The notes under the pieces were generated by a model. It was given only the letters and a program-made list of their open reading frames with translations. It did not search any database and was not told where the DNA came from. From Planctomycetaceae bacterium (GTDB lineage: Bacteria > Planctomycetota > Planctomycetia > Pirellulales > Lacipirellulaceae): DNA of 11,643 nt. The position numbers and the translations under genes are program-made. Positions 1-6,305 of this stretch are shown here, in pieces. The stretch is from contig PATG01000120.1 in the NCBI GenBank assembly GCA_002713555.1, forward strand, positions 1 to 11,643, written 5' to 3'. The stretch's first letter is position 1. Each line of letters begins with the position of its first letter.

Positions 1-133
1 CGATAATTAGCAGATTCAAACCAACGATTTTTCGAACCGGTTTTGGGATCATACCTATAATATAATTACGAAATTTGCGAATCATTTGGTTTTCCATATC
101 ACGCAGTATGTATTGGAGAAATGAGGCGGCCAT
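1..133 (-). CDS. Possible 5' end of an unrecognised gene, cut by the left window edge
   Basis: Reading the minus strand from an ATG at 133-131 gives 44 codons without a stop before the sequence ends. The peptide starts MAASFLQYILRDMENQ and continues with a basic, hydrophobic stretch (RKFRNYIIGMIPKPVRKIVG). I do not recognise the family. The basic amphipathic start could suit a methyltransferase, glycosyltransferase or membrane-associated protein, but that is a guess. The frame closes upstream with TAA at 178-176 and holds no earlier ATG, GTG or TTG, so 133 is the only plausible start. No good Shine-Dalgarno lies just before it. A TATA-like stretch sits about 47 bases upstream. The gene would lie downstream of, and on the same strand as, the ATPase gene ending at 210. 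A 44-codon open frame in AT-rich DNA can arise by chance. Confidence 0.4.
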   Translation of the reverse strand, partial: MAASFLQYILRDMENQMIRKFRNYIIGMIPKPVRKIVGLNLLII

Positions 134-171
134 AATGTCTACTTTCGCCTTGTGATGATTAAATTTTCTCC

Positions 172-190
172 TGCATTATAGACTAAATCT
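172..190 (-). promoter_or_regulatory. Weak TATA-like element in the gap upstream of the left-edge ORF
   Basis: On the minus strand this reads AGATTTAGTCTATAATGCA, the most TATA-box-like stretch in the AT-rich gap between the ATPase stop (210) and the possible start at 133. A start of transcription about 25 bases downstream would leave a leader of roughly 20 bases. No clear purine-rich BRE precedes it, so this is only suggestive. The rest of the gap shows nothing else. Confidence 0.2.
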
Positions 191-209
191 AAGCGAGCGC
201 ATGTTTAGC

Positions 210-1778
210 CTATCGATTACGAGCATTGTCTAATTTTTCTTTACGTTGTTCTTGAGGAGTCCCTACTTCCCTCAGCAATCGCTCTCGTAGAGCTTCATGC
301 AACCACATTCCCTCGTTTAATTCAAGCAACAATCCACGTTCGACCAAAGCGGAGGGTGGGTTCCCATCATGGTCACATGCTTCAGCCAAAATCTCCCATG
401 GGACAGGCAATTCAGAAACTGCCAATGTCGCCAACAATTCTCGCTCATCTTCGGGAAGAACGTCTAGAATTTCTTCATCTAAGAATCTCAACCAATCCCC
501 GTGCGTGACTTCACCATACATTTCCATCAATTCGATGGCCAGGGGATGGCCACCTGTGACTTTGTGAATGACGGGAGCTGAGGGTAAATCGCCCGCTTTG
601 AGTTCTGCAATCCAATCATCGAGATCTTCAATCGATAATCCAGACAAGCCCATCTCACTCACTCGTTCACGCGTGTGTACATCTCGACGGTCATAGAATG
701 TCAATGTAGTTCGACTGATTAAGAGAAGTTTCAGCGGAGAAGCGTCGGCAACTTGCAACAGTGCGCCTAGCAAATCACTCGCCTCTTCAGAGATATGGTG
801 AACGTCGTCCAAAACCAGAAGGAAATATGGAGGAGGTCCTTGTTCACCATCCTCGGAAAATCGCTCTCGCAAAACGGTGGGGTCCGTCAGATACGAAAGC
901 AATAGTCTGCGATAGGCATCGATATCGAGTTTAGCACCTGGAGTCAATGGCAGTGTTTCCATCAATTGAACGGGGTCGTGAGCCGCGTCAATCCCGACCC
1001 TGTGGAGCAAAGAAGTTGCCAGCCCTAGGGATGTATCCCAAGGTTGACAGGGATACCAGCAAATCGACAATTGCTCATCCTCGCCCATTCTTTGTTTCAT
1101 CCAATGAGCGGCTAGAGTGGATTTTCCAATCCCTGCGATTCCATGAATTAGCATGCAGGATTGCTGTGAATCAATCCAATCATTGAGTGTGGACAATTCT
1201 GTAGAGCGGCCATGTACATCGCGTGTTTCAGGCGGACCGGTGTGGTAAGTGGCGTGGGCGCCTGCTCCAAGAGTCAGGCGACCGGGTGCGGGCTTTCCCT
1301 CTTCATCTCGTTGCTGAATCATTCCAAATCGTATGTCTCCGAAGGTCAATACACCCTCATGCTGAGCATGCATGAGTACTTGCAGGAGTGTCAAATCTGC
1401 AGCCAGTCTTTTGCTCGCTTGTGCCGCAGCAACCTCGAGTAATTGGCCGTCTTCATCTCGAATCAGAACTTGTGTTTGGCCCAAAATTTTGCTTCGGGAT
1501 TTGGCCTCAGCCCGCCCCAGATCCGTGAGCTGCCAAGTTTTCTGACGCCGGCTTTCGCCTCGGACTGTTCGTGTGTGCTCGCTAACCCATTGATTTCGCA
1601 ACATCGTTCGCATGGAACGGCTAACATTGGGAGGGTGCATTGCACAAGCTTCTGCAATCCCTGGACGCGTGACTGCGGCGCTTACCATGTAATGATCAGC
1701 TTGTTCATCTTGCTCAAGCAAGTGCAGCATCAAGCGATCTTCGACCGCGATGTGAACCCGGAGGTCGTTGCTCGGCAT
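210..1778 (-). CDS. Winged-helix/STAND-type P-loop ATPase, putative transcription regulator
   Basis: The 522-residue protein starts with a MarR-like winged helix (about residues 12-90: recognition region around PPNVSRSMRTML, wing, then WQLTDLGRAEA). A linker of about 100 residues follows, then a STAND/AP-ATPase nucleotide-binding module. That module shows the lead-in GRSTELSTLNDWI (190-202), Walker A GIAGIGKST (213-221), Walker B with acidic pair FLLVLDDVH (319-327), a sensor-like LLLISRT (351-357) and a GGHPLAIEL motif (409-417), the counterpart of GxP in NB-ARC proteins. The protein ends about 100 residues later, within the region expected to be the small winged-helix module (LHEALRERLL, 493-502). 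Known STAND regulators such as MalT switch between ADP-closed and ATP-open states and usually carry a long TPR or WD sensor at the C-terminus. None is present here. The ATG at 1778 is preceded by GGGAGG about four bases upstream, a fair Shine-Dalgarno. It is divergent from the surface-protein gene at 1924. Role as a DNA-binding ATP switch is inferred. Confidence 0.88.
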   Translation of the reverse strand: MPSNDLRVHIAVEDRLMLHLLEQDEQADHYMVSAAVTRPGIAEACAMHPPNVSRSMRTMLRNQWVSEHTRTVRGESRRQKTWQLTDLGRAEAKSRSKILGQTQVLIRDEDGQLLEVAAAQASKRLAADLTLLQVLMHAQHEGVLTFGDIRFGMIQQRDEEGKPAPGRLTLGAGAHATYHTGPPETRDVHGRSTELSTLNDWIDSQQSCMLIHGIAGIGKSTLAAHWMKQRMGEDEQLSICWYPCQPWDTSLGLATSLLHRVGIDAAHDPVQLMETLPLTPGAKLDIDAYRRLLLSYLTDPTVLRERFSEDGEQGPPPYFLLVLDDVHHISEEASDLLGALLQVADASPLKLLLISRTTLTFYDRRDVHTRERVSEMGLSGLSIEDLDDWIAELKAGDLPSAPVIHKVTGGHPLAIELMEMYGEVTHGDWLRFLDEEILDVLPEDERELLATLAVSELPVPWEILAEACDHDGNPPSALVERGLLLELNEGMWLHEALRERLLREVGTPQEQRKEKLDNARNR

Positions 1779-1923
1779 TAGGCCTCCCTAGGCCTCCCTG
1801 ATGTTGAACTTCACCCCAAAAAGGGCCCTCGTGCGCGCGCTCGCGCGTGATGCAAGAAAACCGGAAGACCTTATTGTGAGGAATGTAGCGCGGTACATGG
1901 TGTCACGAGGTGTGGTTTCGAAC
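1779..1923. other. Divergent intergenic region between ATPase and surface-protein genes
   Basis: This 145-base gap must hold the promoters of two divergent genes, yet neither strand has a convincing TATA box. It contains the duplicated 10-mer at 1781-1800, an almost perfectly alternating pyrimidine-purine tract rich in CG (1830-1849), and GAGGTG at 1907-1912, eleven bases before the preferred start of the surface protein. The plus-strand frame is open through the gap from an ATG at 1801, but the peptide is arginine-rich and unlike a signal-peptide n-region, so I treat it as non-coding. Confidence 0.5.
1781..1800. repeat. Tandem duplicated 10-mer containing GGCCTCCCT, next to the ATPase start
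   Basis: Two adjacent 10-base units, GGCCTCCCTA and GGCCTCCCTG, lie directly before the ATPase start. On the minus strand each supplies GGGAGG, so the gene has two tandem Shine-Dalgarno-like boxes; the proximal one is correctly spaced from the ATG at 1778. A third copy, identical to the second, occurs at 1926-1935 inside the start of the divergent surface-protein gene. Confidence 0.6.
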
Positions 1924-4900
1924 ATGGCCTCCCTGCGGGCCCTCTTGCTTGCTTTCTTGATGGTGACTGGAACACTATTCGTATCCAGTGCCATGGCTGA
2001 TGATACCGACGGCGATGGAACTGACGATTCAGTAGATGATTGCCCCGTAGCAGCAGGCAACAGTACACTTGATCGAACCGGTTGTCCTGATCGAGATGGT
2101 GATGGAACCAGCGATTTCAATGACCCATGGGTGATGTCGAATGGCGGATATCAGCAAGACCAGTACCAATCATCCAGTGATGAATATTCTATGGTCCGAT
2201 TCAATGATGATGCTACTCAATATGCTACGATTGAATATACTGGTGGGTGTAGTGGAAATACATATCTCAGAATTTGGGACACTGCATCACGAAGCAACCT
2301 CAGAACAATTCAAAGTGGCGGGAATTCGGTAGATCTCGATTGGTCACCTGATGGGCAATACGTCGCAATTCTTACCAGTGACAACGATGTGAAAATTTAC
2401 TATTCCAGTAATGGTTCAATGTATGACGAGTTTGAAGCAAATGGTGAAACTGCTGGGGAACTCAAGTATAGTCCAGATGGGACCATGATTGCTGTCACTG
2501 GATACCGAGATGGTAACAATGGTGATGGGCAAATCGAAATCTTCAACGCCATGACGGGTCAATTACTAGAGACTCTGAATCCTGGTAGTACGGTTTACTA
2601 CTACTCTGTTGACTGGAGCCCGGATGGAAACCGATTGGTTGTGGGTGGATACGAAGCACTCTACATCTACGATGTTGACCCTTGGAACTTGAATCGAACA
2701 ATTTCGAATGCTTTCAGTTACCTGAACGCGGTTTCTTATTCACCTGATGGCAATATGATTGCTGGATGTTCGGGCTGGGGGGGTAGCAATGCACGAGCTC
2801 GTGTCTACAACGCCATGACTGGAGCTCAAATGTGGTCTTACACAACATCCACTTCTTGTTTAGATATCGCGTGGTCTCCAGACTCTTCACAAGTGGCGTT
2901 CTCACACTCCTATTATCAGGCAGATGGGGCCAGTATCAACATCTTCTATTCTAGCACGGGCATGCAAGTCGATACGCTCTCTGCACCACGTCCGGGGGGA
3001 TGCTCAAGTGGTGGTGGTGGCAACAACTGTGGTACAATCAATGGCTTGGATTGGCATCCTGATGGAAACTACCTCATCTCAGCCCACGGACGTAACGATG
3101 AGGGTGTATACCATTGGATGGTCGATCCAGATATCGATGGAGATGGCTACCTGAATCCGGACGATGCATTTCCCGAAGATGGGACCCAGTGGAACGATAC
3201 GGACGGAGACAATTACGGAGACAACGCTGCCCCTGCAACCGAACCTGATGCCTGTCCAAACGAATTTGGTACATCATACATGGACGTGTTTGGTTGTCCG
3301 GATGCAGATGGGGATGGGTACTCTGATGATGGAGATGCATTCGATAACGACCCCTATCAATGGGCAGACAATGATGGAGATGGTTATCCTTCCAATATCA
3401 ATGACCCTCGTGAACCAAACCCATACGGTAGTGTAGATCACTTTGATGAGAATCCCACCCAATGGGCTGATTCAGATTTAGACGGTTATGGTGACAATTA
3501 CGGCAATGCTACCTGGACAAATGTCCGTCCTTCTGAATGGCCGGGTCAATGGCTTTCGATGACACCGATTCAGTTGGCAGATGTCGACACATTCCCACTC
3601 AATCCCGAACAATGGAACGATACCGATGGTGATTGGTATGGTGATGAACCGTTCAGTCAAAATTCTGCTTGGGATGGTTGTCCACTAGCATGGGGCAATT
3701 CTGTTTGGGACCGTATTGGTTGTCCCGATTCTGATGGAGATGGCTGGTCTGATCCCGGCAATGCTGGTGAAGGGGAGGGACTTGCAAGTCCCCTTGGTGA
3801 TGCAGATGCATTCATCAACGACCCGACACAATGGCATGATTCAGATGGAGATGGATTTGGAGATAACAAATCGGGCAACATGGGAGATGAATGTCCAGGG
3901 GAGGCTGGCTCTAGTCTGAAGGCCATCGAATGGAATGAGTCATCTCAAACCTACGATGACAAACCATGGTACGGTTGTGCGGACAATGATGGGGATGGTT
4001 ATGCCAATGCTGGTGAAGCCTTCCCGAATGACTCTACACAATGGGCAGACTCAGATGGCGATGGGTTTGATCGTAACAATGTTGAGTCTTCATGTGGAGA
4101 CAATCCGAATGGCAACAACCCAGATTTATTCCCAATGGACAGCGCCCAATGTGGTGACCGAGACGGTGACGGATACGGTGACAACCCAAGTGGTGAGAAT
4201 GGAGATTGGTTCCCCGATGATCCAACTCAATGGAGAGACGAGGACGGTGATGGCTATGGAGACAATCCCGAGGGGAACATGTATGACGTCTGTCCGATGA
4301 TGTATGGTACAACGAATACAGATGAGGCTAGAGGGTGCCCTGACAGTGATCAAGACGGGACCCCTGACCCTCAGGATGCTTTTCCTGACGACCCCTTCCA
4401 AGACACGGATACTGATGGCGATGGATTTGGTGACAGCCAGTTTACTGTAGATGGTGATGACTGCCCAGATTGGCCCGGGACCTCAACAGAAGGAAATGTG
4501 TATGGGTGCACGGATTCGGATGGCGACGGATGGGCAGATTCAATCGATGTTTTTCCTATGGACGAAACCCAATGGGTGGATTCGGATGGAGATGGGTATG
4601 GTGACAATTACACATACACCAATGTGACTGGTGAAACCCTCGATGATGAAACCTACCGATGGTCATGTGATGTCGACCCTGGTCTAATTCAAACACGTGT
4701 TCAAAATGGTGATGCCTTCCCAGATGAACCTACACAATGGAGTGATTTGGATGGGGATGGATACGGTGACAATTACAAGGACAATTCCACAGTAAGACTC
4801 GAATGTTGGCCTGGAGAATTAGTTGAGAATGCAAGAAACTCTGACGCATTCCCACTTCGATTTACGCAGAACAAAGATGCTGATCGTGATGGTTATGGCG

Positions 4901-5430
4901 ACAACAGCACAGGCTTGGCATTCCAACCAGACCTTTGCAAGAGTGTTCAAGGATTCTCGTATGAAGATAAGTTCGGTTGCTTAGACAGTGACTCGGACGG
5001 TTGGTCGGATACTGCTGATGCTTGCCCATATGACCCTGATATCCATTTGATTGGTGTGCGCTGTGTTGTAACCGACCCCGAATCTGAAGGTTCACAGGCA
5101 GAAGATGATGAAAGTTCATCCATCTTGCTGTACATTATGGGTGGTGCAATTTCTCTGATGTTAGCACTAATCTTCGTGGCCTTAGTCGCAAAACAGATGG
5201 GGGCTCGAAAACGATTGTCGGAAATTCGTGAATTGCAGGCCCAAGAAATGGTATTCAACAACGAAGAGCAAGAGCGCAGACAAAAATGGATTGATCATTA
5301 CTTAGCGACGGGACAAATCGACAAGGCGAAGGAACTCGGCTACGTTGAGAAGGCTGAATGGCAAGTTCACATGGAGCAGCAAGAAGCTGAACAGAATTCG
5401 CTACCCGACTTTGGAGATTTGTTGGGTTAA
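1924..5430 (+). CDS. Secreted, membrane-anchored propeller/calcium-repeat surface protein
   Basis: This 1168-residue protein (numbered from the ATG at 1924) has a clear signal peptide with likely cleavage at SAMA/DD (after residue 25). A first thrombospondin type 3-like Ca repeat follows (26-64: DTDGDG, DDCP, GCPDRDGDG). Next is a beta-propeller with seven blade signatures: a degenerate one near 92, then xSPDG-type motifs near 140, 182, 231, 272, 317 and 377. Residues 400-1039 hold Ca-binding repeats, including twelve QWxDxDGDGYGDN-like units and GCxDxDGDG linkers. One transmembrane helix (about 1066-1089) precedes a charged, probably helical cytoplasmic tail ending DFGDLLG. Proteins of this type are surface adhesins, scaffolds or sensors stiffened by calcium; the ligand is unknown. 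The frame is open upstream to ATG 1801, and ATG 1897 is also possible, but 1924 gives a normal-length signal peptide and has GAGGTG upstream. Its stop overlaps that of the convergent hydrolase gene. Confidence 0.9.
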   Translation: MASLRALLLAFLMVTGTLFVSSAMADDTDGDGTDDSVDDCPVAAGNSTLDRTGCPDRDGDGTSDFNDPWVMSNGGYQQDQYQSSSDEYSMVRFNDDATQYATIEYTGGCSGNTYLRIWDTASRSNLRTIQSGGNSVDLDWSPDGQYVAILTSDNDVKIYYSSNGSMYDEFEANGETAGELKYSPDGTMIAVTGYRDGNNGDGQIEIFNAMTGQLLETLNPGSTVYYYSVDWSPDGNRLVVGGYEALYIYDVDPWNLNRTISNAFSYLNAVSYSPDGNMIAGCSGWGGSNARARVYNAMTGAQMWSYTTSTSCLDIAWSPDSSQVAFSHSYYQADGASINIFYSSTGMQVDTLSAPRPGGCSSGGGGNNCGTINGLDWHPDGNYLISAHGRNDEGVYHWMVDPDIDGDGYLNPDDAFPEDGTQWNDTDGDNYGDNAAPATEPDACPNEFGTSYMDVFGCPDADGDGYSDDGDAFDNDPYQWADNDGDGYPSNINDPREPNPYGSVDHFDENPTQWADSDLDGYGDNYGNATWTNVRPSEWPGQWLSMTPIQLADVDTFPLNPEQWNDTDGDWYGDEPFSQNSAWDGCPLAWGNSVWDRIGCPDSDGDGWSDPGNAGEGEGLASPLGDADAFINDPTQWHDSDGDGFGDNKSGNMGDECPGEAGSSLKAIEWNESSQTYDDKPWYGCADNDGDGYANAGEAFPNDSTQWADSDGDGFDRNNVESSCGDNPNGNNPDLFPMDSAQCGDRDGDGYGDNPSGENGDWFPDDPTQWRDEDGDGYGDNPEGNMYDVCPMMYGTTNTDEARGCPDSDQDGTPDPQDAFPDDPFQDTDTDGDGFGDSQFTVDGDDCPDWPGTSTEGNVYGCTDSDGDGWADSIDVFPMDETQWVDSDGDGYGDNYTYTNVTGETLDDETYRWSCDVDPGLIQTRVQNGDAFPDEPTQWSDLDGDGYGDNYKDNSTVRLECWPGELVENARNSDAFPLRFTQNKDADRDGYGDNSTGLAFQPDLCKSVQGFSYEDKFGCLDSDSDGWSDTADACPYDPDIHLIGVRCVVTDPESEGSQAEDDESSSILLYIMGGAISLMLALIFVALVAKQMGARKRLSEIRELQAQEMVFNNEEQERRQKWIDHYLATGQIDKAKELGYVEKAEWQVHMEQQEAEQNSLPDFGDLLG
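3127..5043 (+). repeat. Degenerate coding repeats for the DxDGDG calcium-binding array
   Basis: The DNA repeats variants of GATGGNGATGG(N)TATGGNGACAA because the protein repeats QWxDxDGDGYGDN. Copies of the QW unit begin at protein residues 422, 479, 513, 563, 636, 706, 742, 769, 826, 883, 938 and 982. Spacing is irregular (27-73 residues), with about 57 recurring, notably 769 to 826 to 883. Synonymous codons differ between copies, so the array looks old and selected at protein level rather than freshly amplified. Some copies have lost the Trp or an Asp (QC at 742, QD at 826, QN at 982, DLDG at 513). Confidence 0.8.
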
Positions 5431-6182
5431 GCTGCCAAGTCATCATCAAATCGATTGAATTTGAGAGCGTCAAACGATTCAATGTCCGGTGCGTTGAGAG
5501 ACAAATTATGTGCAAGTGCCTGTTCAATGGTAACCCAATCAGGTGTACTCCCATCAATCCAATCGTATCGGTGCCCGGGGATGAGTCGCCAATCGTTAGG
5601 CAGATTTTGCAAGACTGATTTCGCAAAGGCAAGGCTTCGCCATTGAGCCGTGGGGTCTGAACCTGGCAAATCAACCCGTCCTGAACGCATCGTGAACAAC
5701 AAATCTCCAGCGACATATACTCCATGTCCATGAAAGGTGACATGGCCAGGTGCATGACCGGGTGAATGGATCACTGAAAGCACGATTGAACCACATTTCC
5801 ATTCTGTAATTTCATTAGGCGCATGATTCCAAACATGTGTAAAATCAGTTCTTCGAAAAATAATTCTCCCAAATAGGCTTGGAGATACCGATTCCTCATG
5901 GCCCCAAATCTCGATATCAGGGTAGGCGTTTCGGATAGCCTTGACACCTGGCGTGTGATCTCGATGAGTATGTGTGAGAAGGATATGGGTTGGTACAAGA
6001 TTTTCAGTTCGTAAGGCTTCAATCCATGCTCCTCCATCGAACGGATCCACGATAACGACGACTTGGTTTTCTCGATCGATAAAGGCAGTATTCATGTTGG
6101 CCCATGAACCCATTTGCGTCACCCAAATCTCGACTTTGGGGTCGATTATAGATTTGTGAAATTCACCTTCCTTCAGGCCCAT
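5427..6182 (-). CDS. Metallo-beta-lactamase-fold hydrolase (glyoxalase II-like)
   Basis: From the ATG at 6182 the protein has 251 residues. It carries the complete dinuclear metal site of the MBL superfamily: HTHRDH at 71-76, the HSPGH histidine at 143, bridging Asp in VAGDLLF at 160, and the final His in IPGH at 204. The stretch SGRVDLPGSDP after the bridging Asp matches the glyoxalase II-like/small thioester hydrolase branch, where a GRxDLPG motif is common. The likely reaction is hydrolysis of a thioester or related small substrate in the cytoplasm; the exact substrate cannot be read. There is no rhodanese domain, so it is not a persulfide dioxygenase fusion. The frame extends to a TTG at 6200, but the ATG at 6182 has GGAG just upstream and is preferred. 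The gene is convergent with the surface-protein gene (four-base stop overlap) and divergent from the membrane regulator. Confidence 0.88.
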   Translation of the reverse strand: MGLKEGEFHKSIIDPKVEIWVTQMGSWANMNTAFIDRENQVVVIVDPFDGGAWIEALRTENLVPTHILLTHTHRDHTPGVKAIRNAYPDIEIWGHEESVSPSLFGRIIFRRTDFTHVWNHAPNEITEWKCGSIVLSVIHSPGHAPGHVTFHGHGVYVAGDLLFTMRSGRVDLPGSDPTAQWRSLAFAKSVLQNLPNDWRLIPGHRYDWIDGSTPDWVTIEQALAHNLSLNAPDIESFDALKFNRFDDDLAA

Positions 6183-6223
6183 GGACTCCGATTGGGACAA
6201 AGTGAATCAATGGTTCGGCTGCT

Positions 6224-6251
6224 CATTGGCCCCCCTAAGGGGGTGCCAATG
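6224..6251. promoter_or_regulatory. Strong hairpin/inverted repeat between divergent genes
   Basis: CATTGGC (6224-6230) pairs with GCCAATG (6245-6251), and CCCCC (6231-6235) pairs with GGGGG (6239-6243). The loop is TAA and a single unpaired T lies at 6244, so the stem has twelve base pairs. It lies about 40 bases from the hydrolase start and 55 bases from the regulator start. It could be an operator for one or both genes or a structured leader element. A terminator is less likely because no gene ends here and no T-run follows. Confidence 0.6.
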
Positions 6252-6291
6252 GATTCAAACGGGAGAAGGGGGCTGCAGAACTGAGGCGGAC

Positions 6292-6298
6292 AGGTGAT
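6292..6298 (+). promoter_or_regulatory. Shine-Dalgarno AGGTGAT that decides the regulator start
   Basis: AGGTGAT matches seven bases of the archaeal consensus AGGAGGTGAT. It is seven bases before the GTG at 6306 and overlaps the alternative GTG at 6294, which has only GAGG (6283-6286) upstream. This favours 6306. Confidence 0.5.
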
Positions 6299-6305
6299 AG
6301 GCGAG

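Noticed and set aside
947..1781. Several plus-strand open frames of 76-112 codons
   Set aside because: They are antisense to the ATPase gene, whose Walker A, Walker B and winged-helix motifs are clear, and they show no start signals or domain features of their own.
1801..1923. Extending the surface protein upstream to ATG 1801
   Set aside because: It would put 41 arginine-rich residues before an otherwise normal signal peptide, and it would leave only 22 bases between divergent genes. ATG 1924 is preceded by GAGGTG and gives a standard signal sequence.
3130..5040. Repeated GATGGNGATGG blocks as a CRISPR or DNA satellite
   Set aside because: Spacing is irregular, copies vary at synonymous sites, and all copies lie in one long reading frame coding for DxDGDG calcium motifs. 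Short open frames on other strands and phases here are by-products of the repeat.
6224..6251. Intrinsic terminator
   Set aside because: It lies between two gene starts rather than after a gene, and no run of T follows on either strand.
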